Assembly: GCA_023634235.1 (NCBI GenBank)
Contig: JAMKCF010000003.1
Location: 9,188,742 to 9,252,741 of the forward strand
Reading direction: 5' to 3'
Origin: Pisaster brevispinus
Taxonomy: Eukaryota > Echinodermata > Asteroidea > Forcipulatida > Asteriidae
DNA: 64,000 bases
The position numbers and the translations under genes are program-made. Positions 1 to 14,800 of this stretch are shown here, in pieces (positions within the stretch are counted from its first letter, which is position 1; every line of letters begins with the position of its first letter). The notes beneath the pieces are model-generated. The model ran no database searches. It had not been told where the DNA came from and saw nothing but the letters and a program-made list of their open reading frames with translations.

Positions 1-2756
1 TAAAAACAAAATGGCTGAGCAATAATAGGTCAAATCTTCATCTTGCAGGTTGTTTATCATCATTTTTCGATGAATTAATAGTAGTGGACGTTTTGAGGAT
101 TTTGTACGTGTAGAAAAGTCTTTGGTTTTCAATTGGTAAACTCATTAAAAATCTGACAATAATATATGGGGTTCATTGTTGCAAGAGCAAGAGAAGAAAA
201 ATAAATAAATCAGAGCTATTAACAATGGTATAACTAATATGACATTCAATTTAAATAATGTGCAAATGTTTTTTACTTACCATAAAGTTTATCAAACAAT
301 CTAATGCTATAATTTGCATCCAAAATAGGCTTCAGTTTTTGATTTGTAAATTCATAAATAAATCCGACAACTCATAGGGTTTTTTTGGTTGAAAAAGTGC
401 AAACACAGCTGATAAAAAGGATTTCATTATGTACATGCACATGTACAGTGCTTTTAGATTTTATGTTTTATTTTGTGAACTGCACAAGTGTTTCCGCACA
501 AAATCGTGTTCAAATGGTGATCGTAATTATTGATATTGAGAGAGATAGAGAAAGGTGTACATGTATTATGTTTACGGTAAATTACCCGCACTGGCAACCT
601 GCTCCGGGCAACCTTCAAGAAGGAAAGCCTTTCGCATTTCAATTTAAACAAAGTCTTGGGGATAAATCAGTAAGGAAAATATCCATTGCGCTGAAGTGCA
701 GTTCGTTGCTTTCCAGTTCTCTGACAAAATTGCCTCTTATAACCACAAGGCCATAACGAGTAGGACTATTCAAATTTAGCAATGATGCAAAATATTTAAC
801 TTCTGTCGTGAGGAATTTTTAATTTGATTTCTGTTCACATAGAAACAGCTTCATGGTCAGCATTGGCTATCTGTTTATAATATTGCACATAATGTAACCA
901 AGCACGAGTGGACACATGTAACATCAAGGACAAGGGTTATAAAAGCAACAAATTAAGTGGTATTGTCTGTAACCATGAACATTACCTGCATGTTTTATGG
1001 ATTATCCTCACTATTTGGAAGACATTTCGCCTGCGAGGTGATTTACCGTTTGAAACTATTCAAGTGTAAGGGTATGGGCACACAGTGGTGCACAGCACTA
1101 TCTGTGCTCTGTGCATTCTCTATAATGATATATCTTACTGCAGGCTAACACAGTGCATCTATCATTCACAATAAGTTATGTGGATGATATTGAACAATTG
1201 ACAATAGGAGAGTAAATATGCTGCCATTCAGGCTACTAGACAGCCAACCTCTGATTGTAAATTCGCAAAACTTTAAGTTAAAGCACAGGATTTGTCATTC
1301 TAAAACAATAAACATACTAATTTACACAATAATAATAATAATAATAAACATAAAGTAACTAGAAATTAAGTGTTCTTCGAAACGAACACAGAGGGGTTAC
1401 GGTTGGTGGAACAAAAAAGATAAAATATGATTTCATACTGAATCTTACATAGTGATATCTAACAACATAAAGAGAGATCTCTGATGGTTTTTTGTTTGGA
1501 CGGGGAGGAAAGGTCATTGAGTCCAAAGCTACATGGTGGCACAAAGATTATGACTCTGTGATGGTTGGTTCAAGAAATTTGATATTTTTAAGTTTACAGC
1601 TTTCTCAAGGAAGGAAAGGTCAACATGGGGCTTACTTGTTAATAAATGCCACAGGTGCTGCAAGCTTAAAAAATGCAACAAAGATTGTGACTCTAAAACA
1701 CGTGGTTCAGGTGAGATATGAATGGTTTCATGAATTAATGCAATTAGATACTTGATTATGTCACAAGGGTGAAAACATGATACTAAGGTTTTATACAAAG
1801 ATCACTTTAGTAGTCTTGCCCGTCAGAAAATGCCCTGGAATGAGCAAGGTAAATATTTTTTTGTAAACAAATTTGACATGGTCCACTATCAAACCTGCAT
1901 GGTTTTTTTTAGCTTAGTTTAAATTTAATTTAGGGTTATTTCCATTAAAATAAACAATTATAACAACTGACCAAAGCATTCTTTCATAATACAGTATGAA
2001 TGCTGTGGTCCAAACAGTTAGACTAGTAGCATCGGGCTGATGCACACATATGGTACTGCTGAGAAAGGCATATAGTATACTGTTACACAGAACGTTTTAT
2101 TAGCAATATACTTTTTTGTTTGTTTAAGTGCTTTGCACTTTAAAGGCATTATATATGATTAATATAATTCATACTCTTTTAATTCAAAAGCTTGAAAGTT
2201 TTGTTTTTTTACAGGTTGAGAGAAAAAAATGTTTGGTACATGTGTATGGAAACCTTAGGCTTTTTCATGTGAGGCAATTTCCATGCAACCACTTCCAGAT
2301 ATACTCCAAGAAGAAAAGGCATTCAGATTTCACTTTTCACATAAATTCCTCTTGTATTGAAGTATTCCTTGTTTGTACAGTGCAGTTGGTTGCAATCAAG
2401 TTGCCTGTAGTGCAGGCATTGCAGCGTGTGCAAAGAGCATGAGAGACTGAAGCATCAAGGGAGGAGGGTTGGGGTGAGTGGGGAATGGAGTTGGAGGTGT
2501 GGGTGAGAGTGTCGTCGGGGTTGGCATTGGGCTGAGAAGTATGGGCAGGGCTTTTTGGGTGGGATGTCAGGCATGGAGTTTCATCTTTTAAGGGCAAGGC
2601 CATTTTATTTTGCAAAGAGCATTTCCACTGGAAAGTCTCTATTGTTAAAGTCTATGGCCAAGTCCAAGGCAACTGAGGTCATGGCCTCCATGTAATTCTG
2701 GGCCAGGGATGTGGGCATTGGGTATGGGTTAGGGTTAGGTTAAGAGACCACCTTAC
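1..2756. other. SLC6 intron continuing off the left edge
   Basis: I searched for TM7-type exons on the minus strand and found none. It holds an (AAT)n run at 1327, one diverged dispersed repeat (2570-2705) and otherwise featureless AT-rich DNA. Confidence 0.6.
2570..2705 (+). repeat. Dispersed repeat, GGCACCAAGGCA family (diverged)
   Basis: GGAGTTTCATCTTTTAAGGG, CAAGGCCATTTTATTTTGCA, AAGAGCATTTCCACTGGAAA and GGCCTCCATGTAATTCTGG parallel 54350-54512 step by step. It ends about 50 bp before SLC6 exon 7. Confidence 0.65.
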
Positions 2757-2863
2757 CTGAAGATTGTCTTGCTGTGGAAACCATTATAGCTGGAAAAGGC
2801 AATCATCGAACCAAAGGCAATCCCAATGGAGTTAAAGTTCTGCGCAGCCGCGGCAACCCAAAC
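2757..2863 (-). CDS. SLC6 transporter exon 7 (TM6, substrate-site helix)
   Basis: Acceptor aaactag before 2863, donor AG|GTAAGG after 2757; 35 codons plus two bases. Residues 320-354 read [19 protein letters not shown] and [13 protein letters not shown]...AAAQ and FSSYN identify TM6. The usual (I)FFS here reads NFNS: the outer-gate Phe position is Asn330 by hand alignment with LeuT. The exon is 11.2 kb from its upstream neighbour, the largest intron in the window, yet the phase and peptide run on perfectly (LNVD then VWVAA). Confidence 0.88.
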
Positions 2864-5800
2864 CTAGTTTTGGGTGAAGTAAAAGAAAAGTACAAATAAC
2901 TCATAACAAAAACAACACTTAAGTAGCAAGGAAAACATTGGCGCCGTCTGCAACTTCCTTTTGTTTGTCGATCAATTATCTTTCAGATCTAACACTATAA
3001 AAGTCTAGATCTGCAAAATATCTGAAAGAACTGGATCACGATTCCATCTTTTTAGCAGTAATCCATAATTGACAATCGGGACCCTTGATCTGGAAGAACA
3101 ATAAGGAAATCATATTATCATAATGTGCTGTTAATTCTCCCTATCCAGTCATTTGAATATCATCTTAAAATTCGCTTTTTTCCCCCTTCTTTTTTGAATG
3201 GTTAAACAAACCCTTCTGGGTGTCAAGAGTATTTGGCTTTCAGTATATCATCATTGTTTGGAGTGAACCTGCTATTTATAAATTCACAGTCTCCAAGACT
3301 TAGGGGAAACCTTTCTGTGTTAAAAAGTCTTAAATGGCTTTCAAGGTCTCTTGCCAGCTGTTACATAAGCACATGCTTTGTCAATTTCGAAATGCTGACA
3401 GCAGACACAACATCCATGTAGGACTTCTTTATTTTTTTCAATTTAAGAACCTTAAGATGACATTTCAAATAAGAACAGGACTCAAAACAGGTTTCCTTCA
3501 ATTGCTTCAACCACTCCTTTTTAAGTGATTGTCTTTTATTGAAGTCTTAGTGCAAGTTGAAAAGGTTATTCATCTTTTGTCATTCAACAGCTTCTCCACT
3601 AGTTAGATCTCACACTGTGCATGACTTTGTTTCCCTTTAACAGCTGGCTGAAGTTGGCCACATCGTCTACAATGGAAACTTTTTAAGAAGTTAGAGCCTT
3701 CACATAATGGTTGGTTATAACACAAAACATAAGGCGAATAAAATGTGAAGTTAATTTTTGAGAAAGGGTAAACTACAGAACAAGATCATGCTATTTTTTT
3801 CTGATGAGGCGAATCATGAATGCCAGGTGCTTTTTAATGGCAGCTTCTAATAGTAACACAAATACAGGTACAAGCATGCAGCCAAACAACATACAATATC
3901 ACACAATAAATGTTATTCATAAAACGGTTGCAGGTATGCCTTGTTCACAATGGGATTACTTCCATGAAGGTTAACTGTTGTGGAATGGGGGCCACTTTGT
4001 AAACTACACCTTTTGATTCTTGTTTCATCTGCATGTGGTAATCCATATGCTGACAGCGCACAGGCTTGCATTCAATGACAGAGTCCGCGCACAAGCTAGA
4101 ATAATTGCTTCGACGAGAAAAATAACAACAAACAACCCTTGGAATCCCTTGTGGCAAAGCAATCTTTATGGATCATGTGCAATGAGGACGCAGCGATGGA
4201 GAAAACTTGTAATTTAGATTACAAATTGTCTGGTGACTGTTCTCCTTCCTTGAGTTCGTGTTTTGTCGTGTACATATAACACCACTAACTAATAGTGCAT
4301 GTCTATCCTTGACTATTGATTCCATTCATGGCATAATAATCAGGAGAGATCATAATGCCATCTATAAACTAGTTTTTCAATTGCTTCAAATTCTGACTTA
4401 ACCAAAAAGTAAATACTGTGCTAGACAATACCTTCAAATTCTGTCTCAAAAACAAAGTAAAGGACTTTTAGCTACAGGAAAATATTGGTTGGTTTCAGTC
4501 TGAAAGCTCACAGATGATCAAGATCTTACCATTACCAATCCTCCACAAAATAATTTTCTACCTAAAATACAATGTGACGACTCTATAAATCACCATTGCT
4601 TATTTCAGTTGGGTTATGATTTTGAGTTTCGGGTTTTGAATTTTTGGTTTTGAGCTTTGAGTTTACAGAAAAGAGTTCATACTTTATACTTGATACTTTA
4701 TAGTTTTTATTTTACAGTTTTGGGTTTTGAGGTTTGAGTTTCCAGACTTTAGTTCAGGTTTTGCAGCAACTTCCACATCAAGAGAGTATGGTGTCTTTGG
4801 ACCACACACATTCATTAGAAATTGTGTTCAACACTATAATGTAAATGTCCATAAAACTTGATGATTCATGAGTCATGCAACAGTAACACCACTTTCCTTC
4901 AGACTCAGGAATTAAAAACTGGGTGTTCAACTTGGGACCAAGCAAGCCAATGTACCCGAAAAAAGTTCAAAATTAATTAGCAAATTGTTTTGGTGGCGTT
5001 CACTACTCAATTTACATGTATGCATTTAGCATGTACATACCAAATGATGTAACATAGGATCAGGAATTCGAAATTGCGTGTTCAACTTATAAACAAGTTT
5101 GTCACTGGACCATAAATAGTTCCAAATTTAGGTGGCAAATGGCAAATCCACTTCAGACTCTTCAAACACATTTGACTTTAACCAAAACCATGTTTTCCAC
5201 ACATTAATCTCCAGCAGCTTTTGGATGATGGTTTTCCATGACAAAATGCAAATGAAACAGCAAGTACTTAGTCAGTTTCACTCTAGAAATGAACAATGTA
5301 ATGTTTGTTTAGAACATGGGGAAACATTTATTACTTTACTAAATGTTCTAAAACCAGACAAATTAAATCCTGTCCTGCGAGTCCGAAAAATCATTTCCTC
5401 ACACATTGTCTATAATCCCTAGGATGATTCTAAAAAATAAAACAATACCAAATGGCTAAAGGAAGTGAATGCTTGACACGAACACTGAATGAAAACTTTT
5501 GAAAGCTTGTAGAGAGCTTTGAAACTGTGAGTCAAAGTATTTGACACAATCACAGGTAAAATAATCTCATTAATAATCTCACAAATGGATGAAAAGGAGA
5601 CATTCTAGGTGAGAAGGACCAACTTCTGCGGAATGTAGAAAGTTAAGGGATCAATTCTTAACAAAAAATTTACAGCCCAAAAAAGTGCACGTGAGGAGCT
5701 CAAATATGTGTGTGCATGTTATGGATTGATTTTACTCTTTAGAATCCTAAGAGGATGTAAAGTACTGTCTTTTCCCCTGTTTAATAAAAGTCAAGGATGC

Positions 5801-8800
5801 AAAGAATCAGTGGATTGGATTACCGAGGCAACTGTTTGTTACAAGCTGTGAATAAAAACCAATGAAATAACGATGAAAGTTGGTCAGTTACAAAGCAACG
5901 ACCAGTCAACATGCAACCATGCCAATATGAAAAGAAAATACTGTTATGCAAAGATCACAACGAACTTTTGAGCAATTAACATAAGTGACAGATGTACAGA
6001 ACAGAAAAATCCTCAATGAGTCAATGAATGAACACAATAATATAAACAGGTACACATAATAACTGAAAAATGCAAAGATATATAGAAAAACCAAGCACAG
6101 CAATGAATTCAAATATACATGAGAGCGTTTTGAACATGCAGTGCGTTTTGTAGTCAAATGTAGTTCAGAATAACATGCACACACATATTTTTCCATGCAA
6201 TAAAAAAACATATGCTCAAATGAATGGTTCGACACATTTTTGATGTGTCTTTGCCCATGCCCCCACCCACCCCCAAAACAATAACAAAAAAACAAAAAAC
6301 AACCAAACAAACAAACAACCAAAACATCAACAACTACAAAACAAAAACGAAAACGAAAGTTCTGAATTATGGGAAGTTGGGTTATTTCCTTTAAATTTTT
6401 TTATAGCATGTAATGACTAAAATGGGCAAGTCATTGTTTAGAATAGACCCCAACTTTAACTGTTCAACTGGTCCATCTCAACAGTGGGCTATGCAACACC
6501 CCACACATTCCCCGTCCCTAATATTTCACTTCATTACTAACCCATGAAAACCAAGTCATCTTATACATTTTTGAAATCCAAGGCCACTGATGAACGTTAT
6601 ATCTAGGAGGTTGTATTCAGTTCAAGTTCAAGTGTCTTTTTACTTTTTGGATATAAAACAACTGTAAGAGATGAAGCTAGTGCTGGTAAAACATTGCAGG
6701 AAACAAAACTGGCAAATTTTGTATAATTTTTCTATAATTCTTAACTACCAAATATGAAGGTAGGGTGAATATAGCAGTTATAGTGAATTTGTAAACATTT
6801 ATCTTCCCCATGTTGATCATAAAGTTAACTTAGCTTTTCTAGACTTTTTAGTCACCCAACCAGTAAAAAACTAGCAGTTAATACAAATTACTAATACTTG
6901 TTTTGTTTTGTCTTGTTTGGTTTTTTCATTTTTGATAATGATTGGATCATTGAATTTGTCAATTTATTTTCCTGACAATGGGTTAGAAGGTTTATTTAAA
7001 TTTTCAGGAATGTTTTATTACTCACCCCAATAAAAACTTTTGGTAATAAGAAAGTAACATTGGTGTTTCAAAAATAATGAATTGGTCACTGAATTGTCTG
7101 TTTTCTTTCCAAAAATAATTCTTCCTGAATTTATATTTTCTAAACTGTTTTGTTACTCAACTTAAAAAAAAGAAATGCCCGACAAATACAAATTACCACT
7201 TTGTTGTTTTTAAAATGCATGGGCTTTTAACTGCATGTGTCTACTGCACATACAAACATGGTTATGTAAGCAAGAGAAAATATTTCCAAATGAACACTAA
7301 AACTAAATGAGCTACAAAAATTGCTTTGCTGACTTAAAAGACAGTAAAATTATTTCCACTAAAAATAATGTAAAAATCACAAATGTTACCATAGTTAAGC
7401 ATTATTATACACCGAAGCAATGTGTTACTTTTCCACCGATTGTAGTGAAAGAGATATATAGTGTAACGAACAACCCTGCTTTACATGCACAGTTAAAGAT
7501 ACAACTTTTTTTTCAAAGCAAAACAGCCACTTTAAGTTTTCCATAAAACCAGCATAATCTGAAATAGAAAGATACACAATAAATTGAAAAAAATAGGGGA
7601 TGCTTACCTTGCTCCAGTAGGACCTCTTGTTTAGTTTAAAGTTTAATTTATATTTTTAAACAATAGTGACTAGTCTAGTGAAACAGCCAAGACAACTACA
7701 AGTAACTTGAAGGGAATTTTCAACAATATACATTAAAAAATGAACACCAAATTGTTTTATTTCAGAATTCTCCGATTCTGGAAATAGTGGTTGGTTCACT
7801 TGCACAATACCATCTGAAGTGCCATTCAGAGTTATCAATGTCTGAGAATTAAAACAGAAACTTTTGAAAATGTGGGTGTGTGGGTCAAAGAAAACCCCCT
7901 GAAAATCACAGTTTTGTTTTTAATTAAAAAATCAAAACAAACAATTTCCTTTGATGAGGAATCCCTGCCTAAAGAAGACGGGGGATTTTATAGTGTTTTT
8001 TTAAAAGGTTCTGTCAGGACCGAGTTGGGAGAGCACAGTTCTGCTTAATTTTTTTCATATATTTTTTTCCTACTTTGTCTGCACTTTGTTAGTCTTGATT
8101 GGCGACCTTCATTTTGTTATCCCAATGTGAATTACTGGAGTAGAGATACCTGCATCACACAAACATCTGGCTCATCAAGATCAGTAAACTTGTACAGTCC
8201 CTCGGGCCGGCCTCCCAGCCAGTCAATATTGCACCCTCTCCTCCACCAATGACTCATACAAAAAAACATCGTCATCAATCAAGACTAGCCCTTTGCAGAA
8301 CATTGAGTAACCAGTTAATATTTGTTCAATTGGAAATCCGGGTGGATGAGTGGGTCAAAAAGGTTTTGGAAAGAAAATTGAAACTTAAAAACATTGATAA
8401 TTCTGAGTGATCCCAAAGAGTTTGGTGTAACACTAACAAAAGCACTTACTCTGTAGATTTTACATTTACATTCTGTGAATATCTTTTGGAAGAGGGAGTG
8501 GCAACAAAAAAATCAATTTATTCTCATTGTAAATTTTTAATCACCGAGGTTGAACATTTCCTTCAAGCAGCTCACGTCAACTTGCTTTATTTTCCCTTTT
8601 TTTCTTAATTCAACTATCAACTCACAATACCATTACTATCCCCCCATGTCTTGGCTCTTTTTAATTTAACCTTTTTGAAGTATGGCGGACAAAATATAAT
8701 TGTGAGTTCTTTTGTTGATGGAAACTGATCAGAAGAGGTTCTTACTTTTCCAGGAGCCCCTACCCAACAGAATGCTTAAAGGTCATGCGTGAACTACTTT

Positions 8801-11800
8801 AAATAACTCCACTCATCAACAGGGCTTTCATTTGAGGATATCAGGGATGACAGTTGGAGTAGGTGAGCGATTCTGAAAATGACTTGCGGCCCTGTGACCT
8901 CTTATTTTAGACCCAGAACATTGCAGATGTTTACAGGTTTAAAGACTATGCGCATAACCAGAAATACAGCGTCTTGTTTGGACATAATATGGACTATTTC
9001 TTTCTCCTTTTTGCGACTGCTTTACTTTTTTTAAAATCAAAAACTTCCTGAAAAATCACACTCCTGTATGGAGCCCCTACAGGTAAAAGAAAATTGAAAA
9101 AGAGGTCAAACAAATTATATCAATACCTCAAGATATTATTTAGCTTCCTTGAAATAATATTTCATTCCCTCTAAATACTACTTGTTCCCTCAAAATATTA
9201 TTTTGTTCCCTCGAAATACTATTTCGCTCCCTCAAAATCATTTCATTACCTTAAAAGAATATTTTGTTCCCAAGACAGAACTTATTTCGTTCCCTCAAAA
9301 TACTATTTTGAATCCCCCAAAGCAGCCTGTGGATTGTTTTCTGCTGGGCACAGAAAGCAACAAGTCATAATTGTTTACACAAATTTGTGGAACATTTAAA
9401 AAAGTTTTCTGTGTTACCTGAAGGGAAAATCAACTAAATTGAAAATCGCATTTTGAATTGGGAAAACTGCGCCTAAACTGACTGCTCACTTCCAATGTTT
9501 TCACATCAGGCTTGTCCAACTTCAAAAACTACACCCTGGAAACACTCATTGCAAAAAAATAACAATTTATCCGTCCACCATATCTCAAATTGGTTAAATA
9601 CATACCGTAGTGTCTCTTCTCATACTGTGCTTTTACAAACAGATCAGCCTCATGACAATTTAAACTGTGAAACCCTTCTACTCTTGGTGACGATTTGAAA
9701 CCTATCCTCTTCAGGGGCAGTGTATGGTAGCACAGCTGTGCATACAAACTTAATGTATGATTTCTTGTAGGTCAGCTTAAGGTGTACTTAGTCTTCAGGC
9801 ACAAGAAGCTCTTGGTACATTTGAGAAACGCATTTGACTCTTGCAAAAAACACAGGGAATTTTGTACAAAGGCTGACCTACATGTACGGATATAATTAAA
9901 GCTTCATCATGTGGTTTAAATATTTAATTATTTATAATACAGAATTTCTGAGGTCAGATCGACTAAAATAGGAAGTATATCATGCCTGAAAAAGGTTTAT
10001 AAAAAAAGACGTCAAACAAAGGTTAGACAAATTTGTCAATGCCAAATCTGGCGGGGGGGGGGGGGGGGGAGTTATACCGCTATTAAATCTACAGTCTGTT
10101 TTTTTACCTTGGGGAAGGAGGGGGCAATCGTTTTAATGTATGTAACAGCACAAGTATGTGATAGACATTAGGTAGCCCTAAAATACCCTACAACTAGTTT
10201 AGGTTTAGCAAATGGTTTAGTTTTTAATTTAGACTTGCAGGGTTGGTAGCTCTCTTAGGATGTCGTCATCACATCGGTTGATGGTTTAAGGTTCAAGTAC
10301 ATTGGCACCCTGGATGGCAGTTCATCCCCACCACTCCTTATTCATTCAGTTATCAAGCCATTGTTTAAAATCATCTGAGAACTATTTCCAATTGGAAAGA
10401 TAAACATTTTTCAGTGAGAACTCTTCTGATGTATGTATTTTCATTTGGGGTGATTTCATTGCGATTCAGGTTACAACGAACACATCAATCAGAAATCTAG
10501 TTTTCAAAATGCTTTCTGTGATTTGAGTTGTTGATACTTGTCATTATCAAAGGCAATTCTCAACAAACCAAGTAAAACTATATCATTTCAAAGTCATACC
10601 AAACATCTGCTTCCTGGTAACAGTGAGTAGTTGTGGAATTGACCTCTTTAACTTTTTCTTAGTGTATTTTATTTTTCGGTTTCTTTTGATAGTCTCACTT
10701 TCCATACAAAAACACATTCACTCTTACAGATTGGAGTTACTCCACTACAGTAACAACATTCTCTCTTGACTTTTAAACCTTTATAATAGTTTAATGATCT
10801 GTTTTACACCATTCCCCCCCCCCCCAAGAACACCATCCAGAGTGCTTTGCCCTGACCAACGTTTAGCATAACTTTTAAAAAGCCCTATTTATCAGTTTAG
10901 AATCTAGCGTTTAGACTTGCAGGGATGAGAATACAATAAGCATTGTAGAATACATGAAAGTCTTACCCCTGTATGGTCAAAATGAGAGTAGAAGAAAAAG
11001 GGTGTAAAAGAAGCAATTAATGTACGGTAAAAAATTGGCATGGATTCTAAACACCAATCAGGCCTGGAATTTCAGAACGTGAAGGCTTAACCTTGTGATT
11101 AGAGTTCCTGAAGATTTCACTTTAGAAACTGTAGTCTAATAGCATGGAGAAAAAGAAAGAGGCCTGCCCCTTTCATACAATGAAATTCCAGACTTGTAAA
11201 AGAAATCACAGTGTTAAACATGATCATTAATATTCATGAAGCAATTGGCCAATCACTAGAGGTGAGATTTATTCTGATCCTCGGATTCGTTGGCTCACCC
11301 TATATGAACAATATGACAACCTTCTGGATCAGTTAATAACCAACAAAAGGAAGGAAAGAGGAATAAACAAGGAGGGAAAAAGGTAGGAGTGGAAATGTTA
11401 CACCTACAGAAATCTTTGTGTTAGGATAACAAATAAATAAAAAAGGGTTATTGAACTACGATTAACCCGTACAAACGTTCAGTGAAGTTTGATCTTTGGA
11501 GTTAAATCCTGTTATTTCGAAGTACAAGTACAGACTGGACTGAAACAATGTTTAAGCACAGAAGGTCAAAACAATCATGTAAATCGCTATTGTAACTGCT
11601 GTTCTTTGGAACTTGCATTTAATGTCATGCCTGAAACGGTATATACTTGTCACAACTCAACTTGGTCTCCATGCACTTAGGGTTATGGTTGACCTGCTCA
11701 CAACAATCTACAGTGCTGCAGTATAATTCTCCCAGGGATTTTAAAATATATATAATTTAGTACCTGTTGTTACAAGAGTGACTAAGCTTCAAAAAGTTAA

Positions 11801-14800
11801 GAGTTTGCTTTGGGTTGGCTGAATGTAACCGGTTTGAAAGGTTTTGTTTCAAATTATTTGAGAACTGGGTCTTTTTTCCCTGTAAAGGTGCAGAATTGAA
11901 TTCTATTTTGCAGGGTCTAAACAATTTACATACATATTTAAGACCATTCAGAGCACTGCATTGCACTGCAACCATGCTCTTTCTATCTGACCTTATTTTA
12001 CCCTTTTCACTAAGCAAATGTAATTAAAAACCAATACTATTTGAATTGCAGTTCCACGCAGTAGTTGTGATGAGCACTTTGGAATAGGCCTTAAATGTTT
12101 CCTGGAAAATTTGAATTTTTTCATAAATATATGATGCTTTTAAAAGTTCATTTGATATTAAATCAGGTAATGTTTATCATACATTTAAGAACTTTCTCAA
12201 GTTGCCGAAAAACTTTATTTCTGTTTTTTGGGAGGGTTTTTTTGTCAGTAAAAGTTGTACAAACTCTGTTATTTTTAGAATCGTCCTTTCTTTCAGAATT
12301 ACCTAACAAAACAGGTTAACAAAAAAACCCAGTAAATTTGTGATCAGATTTTTGTGTAATATGTTATCATGTCAGTGCAAAAACATCATATCGCCTAAAA
12401 TAGCACTGAACAGGTTTGAAATTGTCAAAGCGTTGTATCTCGCTTAAAATAGCCCACACACAAAACAAAAATACGCCAAGATTTTTGTTTTTACACAGAC
12501 CATTTTCGTGCAAGAAACAACGTCATTGCAAAATCAAAGTTAATGCTTTTGCACCAATCTACAATTATTTACAGTAAGGACATGAAGGAATACACTGATG
12601 TACTACTTGTTATTGGCTACTAATACTATACTACTACTATACCCTCCTGGCTACAGGTTCAAAAACAAAAAACTGCAAACAAAGAAAACAACAAAATGTA
12701 ATGACGAAATAATATGATAAGAGAAGAGACAAAGTAAATTGAAATACCTTTTTAAGTGGGGAATGAATGTTAATAAATGACAGTTTATTAGCATTAGCAC
12801 AGACGGTTTTCTGTTTGGGTTGGATCACCTTTCCTTCCCTGTTCAAAGTTGAATGTCAAGAGAACAGGTTTCATACCTCACCCGAGGTAATTGCCTCCGT
12901 ACCCCATGGTCATTGCCTTGGTGCCCCTTGAAATGTTACAGTAAAAGTTTACATTTCCCTGATGATAGAGGTGCTCCTACTCAGCTCAGGCCTGTACTTC
13001 ATGGAGGCATAACAGCCTCCTTTGCCCTTGGTTATTGCCTTGGGGCGCCTTGAAGTGTTCCAATAGAAATCTACAATTTCCTCGTATTCTTTACCAAGGA
13101 GAAAACGCCTTTGTGCCCTTGCCCTTTCAAAAAGGAAGTATTAGGCCATACCTGCTAACTTCCTTGAGTAATTTACTCAGTTCCTTCCTAATAACAAAAT
13201 CCAACACCATAACTCAGTACCAAAACTGTTGAACTCTGCTTCTAGTGGCGTGCCTGAGATCCCATAAAATACATAATCAGTTCACTGATGCATTTCTCAG
13301 TCCAACAGAATCAAACCCAGCAAGCTGTTGAATTTTGAAGAGTCGGGGTGGTTAGGGTCAAGGACAAACTGCCTTGCCCTCAAAAGAACAAAGTATCAGC
13401 CCTGGAATTAAAGTTTGTGTCTTCAACATTGAACAATTGGGCACAATAGGTGGGTGTCAACTGTCAACTGTTAATGTTACAACTACATTGAGCAAGTCAG
13501 AAAGTGTGTGTCGTAAAAGCTTTATCGTACAAATGCAATAAAGCAGGCCTAAATATAAATCTTTACAGGGGCAAGGCAATTTCCATTTAGCAAAGGGCAC
13601 AGTTTACATTATAAGAAAGTCTGTAGGAATATTTTGAAGGAGCAACAAGGCCACACTGAGGGTCACCAAGGCCACACTGAGGGTCACCAAATCCAAGCCC
13701 GAGGGGAACCAAGGCTAAGCCCAGGGGCAAAGAGGCCTTGTTCCAGGCCTGCTAGAGGTATTGACAATTTCAAGGATGGCAGACAGGTACCCGGAAAAGG
13801 GATTGTCAGCCATGAATTTCCTTGAACAAACTTCATCAGCTTTTCAGTGTAAGTTGAACCACGCAGCTAGTTTTCAGTGAACTTCTTCTCACAAACTACA
13901 AAAAATATCAGTATACATTCTTATTTATACACAAGTTTAATATACATTGTGACACATGGCATTTTGTACAAACAAGCAGCATTATAATGCACACACACAC
14001 AGTATATATTGTGAGTTGGCGCATAATCTTTCTACCTTGAGAATAATGACATCTTTGGATCATAACACTGTTAGTTGTGTGATATGTTGAGTCTCATCGA
14101 TACTTACGTCAACGTTTAGGACCTCCTCCCACTTTGGTTGGAACAAGAACTTGATTCCATCTATAGCGCCATCTAGCATGATACCATTGATGAACAGCAC
14201 CAGGAGGACCAAGTACGGGAACGTTGCAGTGAAGTAAACCACCTAAGGAAACACAATTATATGTATTTTTTGTTAAAAGCCTACAGTATCAATCTCTTCA
14301 TTATCCAATTACCAGCGTGAAGGACTGGGGCTAGTAGCACCCCTATCCCAATTGATGTCCATGCCCCCCCCCCCCGCCCATTTGAAATCTGGACTTTTGG
14401 AATTGGAAATTCCAGAGTTTTAATGTGACACTTTCACCTTTTTTTTTAAATTACTTTTTTTCTATTTACATGCAGACAATGTATTTGTTTTTGCCTTAAC
14501 AACAGATAATCTTATAACAAATGGTAAATTACGTTAAAAATGCGCTGAAAAGGGGCTTTTTTAAAGAAAAAGGCAAATGGAAACTTGGCCAGAAGTGCCC
14601 CCAAGAAAAAAATTGTGCACCCCATTTTGCCCCCTAAAATTTTACCCTAGTTATGGCGCTGGTAGAGCTTCATAGGAGAGAAGATAATTGGAGGAATTAG
14701 GTCTTGCTCTAGTCAAACCGCCTCTAGGCTGTTTAAGGAATCAATAACAATTAACATTTATCTGAATACATTTTATTTTTTTTTACTACTGGAAAGTTTC

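Larger units (their letters stand above)
2864..14107. other. SLC6 intron 6 (11.2 kb), non-coding
   Basis: No exon is supported; the peptide and phase are continuous across it. It holds a TTTTGAGTTT-rich low-complexity stretch (4605-4755), the minisatellite at 9125-9320, a 17-G run (10053-10069), a 12-C run (10814-10825) and dispersed repeats at 12860-13775. The 138-codon frame at 5906-6322 (minus) is AT-rich and unrecognised. Confidence 0.75.

Noticed and set aside
385..756. 123-codon plus-strand frame
   Set aside because: No domain, no splice context, and a low-complexity CTCTCT/ACATGTACA composition.
5906..6322. 138-codon minus-strand frame with many Phe, Cys and Tyr
   Set aside because: It lies in AT-rich intron DNA, its composition is what T-rich sequence gives by chance, there is no motif, and it includes a run of AAC/CAA simple repeats.
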